From: Lepas anatifera
Lineage: Eukaryota; Arthropoda; Thecostraca; Lepadidae
Length of the DNA stretch: 64,000 bases
Assembly: GCA_034440635.1 (NCBI GenBank)
Contig: JAOTON010001526.1
Span: 715,501-779,500 of the forward strand
Reading direction: 5' to 3'
The notes beneath the pieces are model-generated. The model saw nothing but the letters and a program-made list of their open reading frames with translations. It did not search any database and was not told the DNA's origin. A program made the translations under genes and the position numbers. Below are positions 1 to 12,902 of the stretch, in pieces (positions within the stretch are counted from its first letter, which is position 1; each line of letters opens with the position of its first letter).

Positions 1-41
1 AAACTACTTAATTTATATGCCGTCAACTCACGCCTTATGGT

Positions 42-220
42 ATGGGTGGCTTAGTGGATAACATCAAAATCTCCTGGCATCAGTCCCGGGTTCCAGTCCC
101 GGCAAAGCCTCTGAATATGTTGATCTGATCTCCCAAATCCCTCCCAACAGGGTGAGAGCTGGCGACACTGTATAACCTTGGCAGTTGGTGCGTAGTTACA
201 CCCCAACAATTATAATAAAT
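42..220 (+). mobile_element. tRNA-derived SINE, family A (diverged copy)
   Basis: It starts with a tRNA-like head (gggtggcttagtggata) and a B-box-like gggttccagtcccg. The shared body follows (ctctgaat, tgatctgat, caacagggtgagag) and then the tail ccccaacaattataataaat. The same structure recurs at 6148, 30171 and 45237. No clear target-site duplication remains. Confidence 0.75.
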
Positions 221-3200
221 GACGTCTTATTATCCCGAGATCGCTGGAATGAGAGAAAAAGGTACCACTCTTGAGGGCACGATAATTATTGGCTATTGTC
301 ACTTTAATGTTCATAATTTCATAAGGCTGAATAATTTTATTAGTTCTTATATTAGAACCTTTTTGTCATGATGAAGCGGCAAATAATACATGTAACGTTT
401 AGCACGCGCATTGGAGGGAGTCCTAAAGAGCCATTCCACCTACTATTCAGAGGTGGACGGAGAACTGTTTGCAGTAAAAATGTTTCTGAGCTATGTTTGA
501 TAGAATTCAAGAGTGCGTTGATTGGTGAAAAATGGGCAAATTGGCCGCTAATTTTTTACTTATAGGCATTTGAAGTCATGACTATGTGACCATCGTAATC
601 GGGCGGTCCCACCAGTTCGCCTGCACTGTAGACCGAGTGGTGACGTAATAACGTAAAATAATTGGGATTGTATGTCAAGGTCACCCCTCATGAATTTCCA
701 GGTCAAGGTCAAAGGTCACATGTCAAAGTCATTGGCCTCTGGTGTTCCAGTCAGAGGCCATTTTTCAGTGTGAAGTTATGCCATGACTTCACAGTTAAGG
801 CTACTCAGTACTCAGTAACGAGGTCAAGGTCACATGCCAAGGTCAAAGGTACTTTATCAAGGTCAAACCCTCCTTTCTCGCCCAAAGGCTGCTATAGTGC
901 TAGTTATATTTTACATTAGTGAGAATGTGTCATACTGTTACGTCATAGGTCAATGACATCAAAAGACCTTGACCTCAAACCTTAAGAATACACTGTGTGG
1001 GTCCGTTCCTGCATGACATTAGCCCACTGTTTGTGTGACGTAGGGGTCACACTTGTGTATTCCTGTTTGTTTCGCATAATCACGGCATTTAATAGGGCAC
1101 CAGGACTGTTTATATTTGATTTTTATGATCTCGTTTGACCTTGAAGATATTCAAGGTTCGAGGTAAATGAGGTGCTAGGTTCCAGTTCAATGAAACATGA
1201 CTATCATGTAGATCACCGTCGCCTACACACTCTCAAACGGGCGTCTTTTTGGATCTCAGGGGGCACTTTAGGACCTCCTTCAATGCGTGCTCACGCCAGA
1301 CCACCTCTACTGCGCATGTTAAACCGTGAAGTGACAATTTTCAAGGCGCAACTAAGGTAGCAGCTTGACCTAGTAGGACCATGAGGCATACCAATTGTAT
1401 CCCCGCAGAAAAATGGAGACAACATCCTTGTGAAGGATTCCTCCTCAGCGCACAGTGGGCCGGGAATCCATTTTAGTGCGGCATAAAGTTTTTGTTCCAC
1501 TCTCGCTGAACCGGACAATACGGATTGTTCAAACTTGCCTGAGTGGTGCTTTGGATCCGTGGTTATACTGTAACGGCAGTTTAAATGGTTTTGGCATCTA
1601 AGGATGTCTACAGGAATAAATTTTGGATGGCATAACGTGCTACGTATTTGGGGAGTTATAGTGTGAGTTGTGAGGGATATCTTTAAAATATTTTGACGTA
1701 TACATGTGTAATCTATTATTCTATATTCCGTGAAAACTAAATGCTGTAAGTTTTGAGAAAGCAAAACATTTTCTGGAGTAGACATTCGATAACAAATTGA
1801 ACATTAATCATCAAGGATTTGAAGAGGAATGGAGTTGGATTTTAATTTATAAAATTATTCTGCGAATGATTTTACACACCGTCACAAGTATTTCCTAAAG
1901 TGTGATTCTTCCTAACCCATGGCTTCTGTTCTCTCTCCACTTCAACACCCCAGACATACTACCTATCCACATCAAATTATACTTTGATCTTAATTGTTTC
2001 TTGTATCAACTTTGAAAAATTCGGCTTTTGGATATAAAGTCCCACTCAAGTTTTCTAGCCATATGACTTCAGCGGTTGGTGTGTCACAAACTCCTCTCAA
2101 TTTTTCCAGTGGCTTGTCTCAGGGACCGAAAGTACGTAAAATGGCGGGTAAGTACGAAAGTCATTAAGTTTTGGGATACCTGAAGTTTTGGGATCCCCAC
2201 CTTGAACGAATGCATATCGCTAAGATATCAGCAGAGCTCTATTGATACGCCTCCTGGCACGGTACGCCATTGGAACAGATTTGTTTCGCTTTCAAATTCA
2301 AGGTCTTGGATTTTAAAAACGTCTTATCACATCATTTTTGGTTTAATTCGAGTTGTCGATGCGCGCTCCAGAGCATGGAAGATAGGGGACTGGCTATCCT
2401 TTCCGTATGCGTTTCTGCCAATGACCTTTATTTGCTTAATGTTTCTGTTAACTGAAAACCTGGGTTCCTGTTTCAGTTCTTGATTTCCAAAATATATGCA
2501 CTTATCAGTATCGGTTATTGCTATTGCCATAGGTGCTATTTGCTATTATCAGGTGCTATATCATTGCTACTTGCTATAGGTGGCTTCAGAATATGAACAA
2601 CACGGGATGTCTGCCTTTTTTCCCGATCTTTTTACTTTTGCTCATTAAAGCGGGAAAATGACGCCTAATGTCAATTCTAGACTTCTAAACTACCATGGTT
2701 TATCGGTTTTCATTCGGATATGAAAGGGGTGTGGTCAGAGCATGAAACATAGGGCAAGCAAATGTATCATTCTCATGACCATTCACATTGTATTGCTAAT
2801 AATTAGAGAGGGCGACCACTAGTCTGGATTCTAGACTCTTAACTGCACAGAGATCATCGCTTATCTGATTTGAGTTTGATAGAGGCTATTTTAGATCATG
2901 AAAGTTTCACTTATTCAAAAATTAATATTATTCAACCTGAACTTATCAATAAAATGTCGCTGGGGTCGAATTTTTCTCCCCCAGTGGGGCGCGTGGCAAA
3001 TCTCACGTTGAACCGATAGATAGGTATGCTTCTACGAATTGTCCGGATACTTTTTATGGGGACGAGAGAGATCTTTTGGAAGGTCCCCTAAAGTCTATAC
3101 ACGGGTCATCTTGCTCTGGTTAGAGGAAATATTTTCGACGAGCACTCTTAATTTTCCAAATAAGTGTATTTTAAGGATTATGCCTAAGTCTATGACCTGA

Positions 3201-5633
3201 TACCGTATGTTCTGTATACTATTACTATATAATTCTAAGATCTTTCCTAAATGATTGCTAGAAATGTATATGTATCCATAGCACTTGCCGTGGAACTATA
3301 CGGGATTATACGCAGTCACTGAAAGGGGGCAGGAGCAGGGGGATAAAGCAGGCCGCTTGCCCTCTGAACACCCACGGGCGTTTAGGTTAAGTCAGTCGGC
3401 CATAACGGATCGGGTAACGGTATGTAAGGATACCGGGTATAAACACGCTTGAAAACATAACTGGCATGCTGGAAGTAAATCTAGCAATATTTACAGCGTC
3501 AGAAAAATTTGAAAGGTGTGGGAATGTTAGGCGTCTCGCCTAGAAGCCTGCTGACGAAAATTGTCAACTTCTATAGATTTCTTACATTCTGGTTGAATCA
3601 GAGTGAGATTGTTCTTTTGGAAGGTCCTCTTGAAGTTCATACATATGTTTTTACGCTGGTTAGATAAATCATTTTGGGGGAGCACGTTATATTTCCGATA
3701 GAAATGTATTTGAGGGATTAAGCCTGGATTTATACCCTGGTACCACATGTACAATAGTTTATCCGTCCCCAAAAAAATATTAAATTGATTGTCAGATATT
3801 TATGCGTATCTTAGCACACATTTTTTAGCCACAACTTTCTTCGGTGTGATTTAATTAGTCAGATTATGCCAGAAAAGCTGCAGCAGATTTGAAGCTCTGA
3901 AATAAGGTCGGAGAAAAATTGGTCAGATTCGATTATCAAACCAGGCCGGATATAGAGTTTCTAAGCTTCTACAATGGGAATGGTTTTTGAAAGTAACCGG
4001 ATACGAGAACTACCAAGTGAAGGGGGAATGCTTAGTAAGGGTAAACATATAAACTGTGTCCATGTATGAGAAACATAAAATTAATAGGACTTTTTTGGCA
4101 CGATAGATACCCTTCAAGATTTACGCAAATCCGATTTCAAGATGGTGAGTCACTATAAATATTTCACGGAACGGAGACCCAGTAGCATGGTGGAAGACAG
4201 TACCCTAATTCACTCGGAGGCTTCCACGAGAGCTTCTGGCCGTTCCAGTGTTGTCTGTCAGCTTTGAAATACCATTTTCCGAGTGTATGGGAACGTATAA
4301 AAAGAAGAATGAAATATTGTTGTGAACCGGAGAAATGCCTCTCTTTCTTCGCCACAACATCCAGAAATTGGTACTATTCTGTGGCAATGGCTGGATCATG
4401 ATATATGCACAAACATGTTAACTTTTCAAAGGTTCCTTGCATCAGAAGTCTGGTCATGTGGTTATTCTTTGACGATTCTTTGGACTTCGTGGCGCAAAAA
4501 GAGAAAAAACATTTCCCATTTCTTGGCAGCATCTACGTCGGTTTTGTGACAAATATCTGTTTGTCACTTGACAACAAATGCTTATATCGAGTTTTCATTT
4601 TCATGGCATGCTTGGACCGTTATTTCCTCATACGTACTTGAGACATCAGTTACTATTAAATACTTTTTTAATGAAAAATTATTGAATGATTTTCGTGCCC
4701 ATTCTTATATCTCGTTTTTTATATTTAGTTTTATATTCTATTTGTTATATCATAAATGTTTCTTCACTTGTCGAAACATTTGTCTATATGTAAATAAATT
4801 TGTGAAATTTTCAAAGTCCGGCTGGATTTTCCATCAAATTTGACATCCGGCTGCATTTTAAGAAGTATCGGAAAGCTCCAGAAAAAAACCCAGCCAGATT
4901 CCAAATTTGCTGCATCAAATTTGCTGCGCGCATACCACCAGAAAATGCGTGAGTAAATTTCATTCAGTCTCCAAACACCCTAAGACTTAAGTTACGAATC
5001 TGCTGCTATGTCTTCTGTAACTTCTAAGGCACCTTTTGCACACGTATCTATATGTACGGTTCTGCCTAGCATCAAGACCTTGCCACGGGAATATATGTAG
5101 ACGCAGTTTGGCCTAGACTGTAACTGCATCACTCAAAATCCGTCTTTTATTTGCTTCAGTGATTTGACGGGAAAACCGTAGTAAAATCTGCACTCTGTTC
5201 TCTCAAGCTGTCTGAAATTTCTTGGAATATACTTAGCATCATATCGTAACGTTATATCTAATGCATGTGTATGTGCATGTGTACTGCATGTCCAATTGTA
5301 CAGGTGCTACTCAATGCCTGGCATAGTGCCTCAACCCCCCATGGAATGGAAACCTTGTACCGTGGTATAGGCCCCAGCACTTTATATCAGATCCTAAATT
5401 ACATTAAAACGTTTGTCTGGGTTTTTCAAACGACCACCCAAAGGTAAAGAAAACAATATCTTGCGGCTCGGGACATTTTACATCCACAGTACAAACAGCT
5501 TGCAGTAATTTATTGCTATTTGCTAAACATTTCTGTACGCTGAATGCATGGAGCTAAGTTTGAACGATGAGCCGGAAAATGAGTCCACATTTGTGTGCAA
5601 AACAAACCTCCAAGGCCGAACCTGGGTGAGGTG
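221..5633. other. No gene recognised
   Basis: Contains a ggtcaaggtca-rich stretch at 670-880 that resembles MITE interiors seen elsewhere, the duplication at 3055-3850, and an isolated cccccagtggggcgcgtgg at about 2980 that recalls a MITE end. Short open frames show no family resemblance. Confidence 0.6.
3055..3850. repeat. Imperfect duplication with an about 545-bp period
   Basis: About 240 bp from 3055 (ggaaggtcccctaaagtc, gctggttagaggaaat, cgagcactctt) recurs from about 3605 in the same order. The copies are diverged. Confidence 0.7.
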
Positions 5634-6631
5634 TGGCTATCACAGAAGAGTGACGCCGGTGTGGTGTGGCTGTCACAGCAGAGTGACACCGGTGTGGTGT
5701 GGCTGTCACAGCAGAGTGACACCCGTGTGGTGTGGCTGTCACAGCAGTGACGCTGGTGTGGTGTGGCTGTCACAGCAGAGTGACACCCGTGTGGTGTGGC
5801 TGTCACAGCAGTGACGCTGGTGTGGTGTGGCTGTCACAGCAGAGTGACGCCGGTGTGGTGTGTCTGTCACAGCAAAGTGACACCGGTGTGGTGTGTCTGT
5901 CACAGCAGAGTGACACCCGTGTGGTGTGGCTGTCACAGCAGTGACGCCAGTGTGGTGCGGCTGTCACAGCAGAGTGACACCCGTGTGGTGTGTCTGTCAC
6001 AGCAGAGTGACACCCGTGTGGTGTGGCTGTCACAGCAGAGTGACACCCGTGTGGTGTGGCTGTCACAGCAGAGTGACACCCGTGTGGTGTGGCTATCACG
6101 GCAGTGACGCCGGTGTGGTGTGGCTGTCGCAGCAGTGACACCGGTGTAAATAATAATTGTTGGGGTTTAACGACGCACCAACTGCCAGGGTCATACGGCG
6201 TCGCCAACTTTCACCCTGTTGGAAGGGATTTTGGGGATCAGATCGACTTATTCAGAGGGACTTGAACCCGGGACGGGTGGCTTAGAAGACAAGGGTGCTA
6301 TCCACTAAGCCACCTCATCCCTCCTGACACCGGTGTGGTGTGACTGTCACAGCAGTGACACCCGTGTGGTGTGGCTGTCACAGCAGAGTGACACCCGTGT
6401 GGTGTGGCTGTCACAGCAGAGTGACACCCGTGTGGTATGGCTGTCACAGCAGTGACACCCGTGTAGTGTGGCTGTCACAGCAGAGTGACAACCGTGTGGT
6501 GTGGCTGTCAGCAGTGACACCCGTGTAGTGTGGCTGTCACAGCAGTGAAACCCATGTGGTGTGGCTATCACAGCAGTGACGCCGGTGTGGTGTGGCTATC
6601 ACAGCAGTGACGCCGGTGTGGTGTGGCTGTC
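5634..6631. repeat. 33-bp minisatellite with 30-bp variants
   Basis: The unit is about 33 bp (gtgacacccgtgtggtgtgg followed by ctgtcacagcaga). A variant lacks the last three bases, giving 30 bp. Position 8-10 alternates between accc, accg and gccg types. A SINE splits the array at 6148-6324. Because units are multiples of three without stops, long open frames appear on both strands; they are artefacts of the repeat. Confidence 0.95.
6148..6324 (-). mobile_element. tRNA-derived SINE, family A, inserted into the 33-bp minisatellite
   Basis: This is a minus-strand copy: the tail (ttgttggggtttaacgacgc) comes first and the tRNA-like head (ccactaagccacctcat) last. It is bounded by a 12-bp direct repeat, tgacaccggtgt, at 6136-6147 and 6325-6336, which is part of the minisatellite unit. 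The duplication indicates LINE-mediated insertion into the array. Confidence 0.85.
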
Positions 6632-6750
6632 TGGCAGAGGACGCACGCTCCCGGAGACGAGAGACGAGTTTGACCCGAGAGACTGAGACTGCTGCTGAGC
6701 CGCGAGAGACTGGGACTGCAGCCCGCCTCCCCACCAAACACAAATGCCGC

Positions 6751-7642
6751 CTGCTGCGCTGGTGTTGACGGCAGTGCTGTTACTGTACTGACGGCTGCTC
6801 CGCTCCTGCGCTGGTGTTGACGGCAGGGCTGTTACTGTCCTGACGGCTGCTCCGCTCCTGCGCTGGTGTTGACGGCAGTGCTGTTACTGTACTGACGGCT
6901 GCTCCGCTCCTGCGCTGGTGTTGACGGCAGTGCTGTTACTGTCCTGACGGCTGCTCCGCTCCTGCGCTGGTGTTGACGGCAGTGCTGTTACTGTCCTGAC
7001 GGCTGCTCCGCTCCTGCGCTGGTGTTGACGGCAGTGCTGTTACTGTACTGATGGCTGCTCCGCTCCTGCGCTGGTGTTGACGGCGGTGCTGTTACTGTAC
7101 TGACGGCTGCTCCGCTCCTGCGCTGGTGTTGACGGCAGTGCTGTTACTGTACTGATGGCTGCTCCGCTCCTGCGCTGGTGTTGACGTTAGTGCTGTTACT
7201 GTACTGATGGCTGCTCCGCTCCTGCGCTGGTGTTGACGGCAGTGCTGTTACTGTACTGACGGCTGCTCCGCTCCTGCGCTGGTGTTGACGGCAGTGCTGT
7301 TACTGTCCTGACGGCTGCTCCGCTCCTGCGCTGGTGTTGACGGCAGTGCTGTTACTGTCCTGACGGCTGCTCCGCTCCTGCGCTGGTGTTGACGGCAGTG
7401 CTGTTACTGTACTGATGGCTGCTCCGCTCCTGCGCTGGTGTTGACGGCAGTGCTGTTACTGTACTGACGGCTGCTCCGCTCCTGCGCTGGTGTTGACGGC
7501 AGTGCTGTTACTGTACTGACGGCTGCTCCGCTCCTGCGCTGGTGTTGACGGCAGGGCTGTTACTGTCCTGACGGCTGCTCCGCTCCTGCGCTGGTGTTGA
7601 CGTTAGTGCTGTTACTGTACTGACGGCTGTTCGGCTCCTGCT
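6751..7642. repeat. 52-bp minisatellite, about 17 copies
   Basis: The unit begins ctcctgcgctggtgttgacg and ends gacggctgctccg, 52 bp long. Units differ at a few fixed positions (gtactg/gtcctg, acgg/atgg, gcag/gcgg/gtta), and some variant runs recur in order, suggesting block duplication. It follows the 33-bp array after about 120 bp. Confidence 0.95.
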
Positions 7643-9289
7643 CTAATCAGCACGCTGACGTTATGCAGTTGTGGTTGTGGGTGTTAGGGCAGTTCTGACT
7701 CGGACTTGCTTGACCTAACTCCCAGATTGTGGTAGGATGTAGGTGATTGTACAGCACTGACCTCTGCCTTGGCTGCCCCACCTGTTTGCTGGCTCTGCGG
7801 ATGCTCCTGAACTTATCTCCCGGTCTGATCAGAGCTGAGAGAAGTGCTGTAACGCGCCTGCTGTAGCAGGTGCGGTGTCGCGGGAGCTTTAAAAAAACTG
7901 TCACTGGATTTTCTTCAGAGCAATGGATGATGCTGGACCTATCATACATTCCCATTTTACAGTTTTAGTGTAATGTTAATTATTTTACGTATCCGGTCAC
8001 GTTTTTTCGCTCCCATTGATTTTTTTGACGAAGTTCAAAATCAACAACGCACCAAATTGTATCCCAATGGATACGCATGTTCGACTTGGCAGGCAGCAAG
8101 CAGCAATCTTAAAAAGCAGAAATAATCCGCCTTCATTTTCCAGACTGTTTGTTGTAGATATGTCATGATATTTTCATTTTGACCTGACATTAGCATAAAA
8201 TCATTGCGTGACTTATTTATTTTTGAAAGGAAATTAACGCCATCAGGCCATGTTTTTTCATTTTATTTCACTCTAGTGTCCTCAAAGACACCACTGTCTA
8301 GAGTAAGATCACCTCCACAGCCTTTCTTAACTAAAATGAAGTGCCAAGGTAAAATATCGAACGAATGATCCAGCAGGTAAGGACTTAAAGTTGTATAAAA
8401 ATAACTTTTCCCAGGAAGTTATTCAGTTACCCCTTAGCGCCGGAAATCTCTTGGTCCACGGTTCCGGGTCATAGTCACCCATTTATCTGGTCTGCTTCTT
8501 GTTTAAAGGGAGTGTCCCACTTTTACAATGAGCTTTGAACTGAGATAAGTTTTGAAGAGCGTGCCGAGAAACCTCTATTGGCAAATTGAATTTTACCCAA
8601 AGCTCTCTATATATTAAATTTCCGCACGCTTTAAAGGTCAAATAAACGACACTATGTCCCGACATTTAAACCATGAAGGAATCCGTTTTCACCTGGTAAC
8701 GAATGTCACGTGATAATTGCTAGCATTTGATAATGTCACCATAATGTCACCGTGATAATGTCACCATTTTTGAAACATCAAAATGCCGCAATCATTCAGC
8801 TCAACTGAGTTTTGTAATTACACGTGATGCTAAGGTCAGCCTAGAGTATAAAAATAAGAGGTGATATTTGGTTTTGAACCATTGCGTGTGAAAACAAAAT
8901 GTGGTTTCCTGATTTTCAGGCCTATTTGTTCACAAATAGTACTTTTTATAACTTCGACAAAGTGGTCCATTCCTTTAGAAAAGAAGAAGCCTTGGAGCTT
9001 TACAACGAATCAACTTCTAAAGCCATGTGGCGTCGCAAACTCTCACCCTGATGGAAACGTATATGGGGAATCAGGAAGTTCTTATTCACTATCCTCGCTA
9101 GAGATTTGAACCCGGATCAGCACAATACAAGCCCAACGTGCCACCGCCTTCCCGAGTCTTGTTTAAGATATGTATTGATTTGGCCAGTGAAAAGTTTCAG
9201 AAGGAAGTCCGTTAACGTATTTAAGTAGTGTGAAAAGAAACATCATCGATGCAGTGCTGTCTCTCTTGTCGGTAAATTTATACGTATGT
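7643..9289. other. No gene recognised
   Basis: Unique-looking sequence with a small tandem of gataatgtcacc at about 8720-8765 and the SINE-like fragment at 9026. Confidence 0.6.
9026..9160 (-). mobile_element. SINE-like element, family B (fragment)
   Basis: Minus-strand tRNA-like B box (gatttgaacccggatc) plus the body ggcgtcgcaaactctcaccc and tatggggaatcagg. Related copies are at 21075 and 33783. Boundaries are approximate. Confidence 0.6.
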
Positions 9290-9327
9290 ATGTATGTACA
9301 TGTTACAGGCAGGGTGAAGAACCAGGC

Positions 9328-9440
9328 ATTCTGCAGAATGCCTAAGCAATCTGCAAATGCCTAGGCAATCTGCAGATTGCCAAAGCGTCTGGGCATTCTG
9401 CAGAATGCCTAAAATTTCAGGCATTCTTCAAACTGCCTAA
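9328..9440. repeat. Array of short palindromes in the left arm
   Basis: Several copies of the perfect palindrome ggcattctgcagaatgcc and variants (caatctgcagattgcc) lie in a row just inside the left end of the large element. They could form hairpins. Confidence 0.8.
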
Positions 9441-11897
9441 CGCAATTTGCTCCGATAAGCATCCGATCGAGCAGTTATTCGCTACCAAACAATCTATTTC
9501 ATCTCGCCCAGTGTTCCAAACACTCCACAGGCCAGGAATTGCTTTATGGAGCCTGTGTTTTCAGTTGCCATTTCCACAAATACATAGGTTTTGTGACTAA
9601 TTTCTTTGGTCAGATACACATTCAGTACTTTGTTTTATACTGAGCAATTTCACCGCTGGTGGGTCCGATTAAACCTCCTTTGGTTTTTCGCAAATGCTTC
9701 GAGTCAATTTAAGTGAGAGCCTCGTCACTTTACACACCTCTAGAGTAATTGGCTCCACAAAGTATGACCAAAATTGGCATAGGGCAGGCCAGGTCAACAA
9801 GTTTTTAAGATATTAGTTAGGACGATTATAGTATTCCAAAATGAGGCTGACAAAACCAGGGTGTAACTTGGCTTCTAGAAAAACTTGATCAAGTTTATAA
9901 GTGTATATTATTTGTTAATTAAAGTTTATATTATGCGAAACCTCTTGAAAGGATAAATGGGCATGCTGGAATCCATTCTGAGGTCAAGCCAATAAAAAGG
10001 TCACGAAAGGTCACCAAGGTCATGGTTTTGGAGTTGTTAGTGTCTATAATTTTTAAACAAGATATGATACATCAATAAATTTGGCATCATAATGACGAAC
10101 ATGAGGCAAGCAGTCAAATGATGTGCAGCATGTTTCTGAAAGGTCATAACTTGGCCTTGACCTGAGGTCAAATTTTGTTAACCTTGAGCTGAGACCAGGG
10201 TCGCAGTGGGACCTTTCAATGTCATGTTGCATATCATTGGAGTTATTGGGTCAAGACGAACACATTGATGCCTTTGACCTTGTTCTAGGTCTAATGGTTC
10301 CCGAACTATAAAGGGTTTCCTAAATGGGACAAAATTTGACCCATATTTGCCTTCTGTGACGTCACGGGTCAACGGATATGGTTCAAACTCGTCTTTGGAG
10401 ATGTTTTTTATTTTTCCTTTCCCAGGGGGCCACGAAGATTATGGACATCGTTGATCAGGTCGCATAGATCACTGTCTTTTACGGCTTCCATGTCGAATCC
10501 TTTTGTCAGTTTTACCTCACCACCAAATTTTGTCAACAAGTACTTTTTAATCTTGTTAGTGATTCTTTTTATAGGGTAACCCATACTCCTCTTCGTCCGC
10601 AGATCGTGAAAAATGTATACGTGCTAGTCATTTGCTAGCATTGGTGTGTTAGCTGATTTGTCTGGTTTCGCAGGTCGAGAAGGCTTTCGAATCTCACACG
10701 AGACATGATGCTGAAAATATGAGATCTAATCAATTATTTGTATGTTTTTCTCAGTGGTAAATTTCAAACATTGTAAATGTTGTGGATCGGTCAGCAGCCT
10801 ACCAGAAATATCTTAGTTTTGCAATGCAAAGTATTTCAAACATATTCGGTACACCAATGTTTGCTAGCCACACATTTATTTTCAGTATAGTTAAAAAGCC
10901 GTGTAGAGTGATGCTTTCGAAGGGTTGCATCTTCGAAACTGACTTGGAAACTGTTACTTCTAAAACATTTGTTTCATCATATCTAGTCAGAGTATCGAAA
11001 TGTTTCAGAAAAAAACATTTTGGGGATTTGCGTGGCAAATTTGAAAACATTATTCAACTTTATGTTCATCCGACATTTTGTAAGCTACAAGTATCATGTA
11101 GTCCTTGATCCAAATAATGTTCGAGACCATACCAGAATTAAACCAAGCTTTCTTAAACACCTATGCTGAAAATTATACAATATCAGTCATTTTAACAGAA
11201 ATATTACAAAGTTTCCATTGTAGTATTTGTGCAAACACTCAACAGCCAACTTATTCCTAATATCGCAGCACTTCGCAGCGCAACGATCCATATCACAAGA
11301 TTGGTAGCTACTTCGAGGCAAACGAAATCAACTCCGTTCAATCCAGTACAGCCTACCACATGGGCACAATATGCATATTCAGGACGATAAACATTCGGTA
11401 GAATGAGCCAGTTTTTATTTCCTGATTACTTGCTCTGTTTCCCATTGTCTCGCATTAGATTCTCACTGTTAACCCGACCCCTCCTGGGCTTGTTTTGTTC
11501 AAACCACCGCCTGGGAGAGGGGTACGATCGGACCCTCTAGGATCTCAGGAACGGGAAGTAGGTAATACGAAAGAAAATAGAACGGTGCCGGAAGTGCCTC
11601 ACCGTCTTCTACTTTGGAGCCTAGTCTGAACCCGATCCGTCGACCCGTGGCGTCACAGTGGGCCAAAATGAGTCAAATTTAGACCAATTAGTTAGTTAAG
11701 GACTTTTTATAGGGCGTTCTGTGCAAGCACCTTCGCCTGCCTCTAAAGTGTGTGGGAGAATTTTGCGGGAGGGGTGTTTACTTAAATGACACAGAACAAA
11801 GGGGCGAAGCTTATTTCAAGGAATGGGTCGCGAAGTGTGCAACACTTGCGAGGGTAGGGGATTGCTACGACAGAGATGCCGAGCCTGGATGTTGGGC

Positions 11898-12652
11898 AAC
11901 CCTCGCCTCACCGGGGCCATCGATGGCCCTCCTAAGGTTTTTCAGGATAGCAGAAAAACGACGATACGCAGCACCGCGGTTGAGGGCTCTACCTCTTCCC
12001 CATAATTTTCCACCATCCTTGACATTTTTACCCGGGTCACCAAAGGTCAGGTCACCAGACAAGGTCAACCAAGGTCACCTCATTTCAATTTTTGAGCTCT
12101 ATAAGAGCTACATTTATTAGTCGATCAATGTAAAACTTCCTACACTTCATGGCCCTCCATGGTCTACAAGGTGGATATCCGGGTTTTCGATTTCCTGACC
12201 TGAGGTCAGGTCACGAGGTAACCTCTCCCATTGAAAAGCATGGGGAAAGCTTTCCTATGATCTAAAAGTTACAAAAATGATTGCAAATGCTCAGACTGCT
12301 CAGAACAGCGTTCTTCGACACCCTTTCACAAATCCCATAGGTCATAGGGTCTGGCCTTTTCCTATCAAATGTACTTTACCAGATCTCAATAGCTCTAATG
12401 GCATAAGAATTATGTCCCGTTTGTGAGCATTGCATATTTGAGTGAAATGGCCTATCGTGACCTAACTTGACCTCTGAAGGTCAAACCATTGACCTGAGCG
12501 CTTAATCATGCGAAGTAATTTCTTACTGAATTCATGCGAGCTTTCTAATGCACTTCGCAGATTTGCGCTAACCATGTTCAGAGTTAGAAGGGGCCATCGA
12601 TGGCCCCCGGTGGAGCGAAGGTGGCGCCGGACCCCCGGTGGGGCGGGGTTAA
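11898..12652. mobile_element. TTAA-type MITE nested in the large inverted-repeat element
   Basis: It begins aaccctcgcctcaccggggc and ends with ggtggggcggggttaa; both ends also carry ggccatcgatggcc. The interior is rich in ggtca/tgacc motifs and is clearly homologous, in inverted orientation, to 58101-59127. The TTAA survives only at the right end. Confidence 0.75.
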
Positions 12653-12844
12653 AGGGTACGTGAAGAAGCTTGTCATCGCAAGGTTAGTGATTTTATAGTT
12701 TTTTTCCAATTTTGTTACCTGTTATTGAATAACCGTTTTGCTTACGTTACTCGAGTTTCTCCATTGGAAAATAATTTTGGGCAATTTGAAACACTCGCAA
12801 GCACCATGACGTGTTGCCGCCGTCTTGAGTGGTAAGCGCGTATA

Positions 12845-12902
12845 TTTTTCATTTCAAGTGCTTTTCATTTTTTTCAATTTTTCAATTTTTCAATTTTTCA
12901 AA
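12845..12902. repeat. Simple repeat of caattttt
   Basis: A run of cattttttcaatttttcaat and further caattttt units; low complexity. Confidence 0.8.

Noticed and set aside
1291..1785. 164-residue minus-strand frame
   Set aside because: No family resemblance, no supporting splice or start context, and composition like the surrounding non-coding DNA.
2955..3000. Possible right end of a TTAA MITE (cccccagtggggcgcgtgg)
   Set aside because: No matching left end and no TTAA beside it; kept only as a possible fragment.
5548..6207. Overlapping open frames on both strands across the 33-bp repeat (for example 5796-6107 on + and 5803-6207 on -)
   Set aside because: They arise because a 33/30-bp unit without stops stays open in any frame. 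Both strands are open at once and nothing but the repeat is encoded.
6751..7642. Possible CRISPR-like array of regularly spaced repeats
   Set aside because: The units are contiguous 52-bp tandem copies with no unique spacers, and the genome is eukaryotic.
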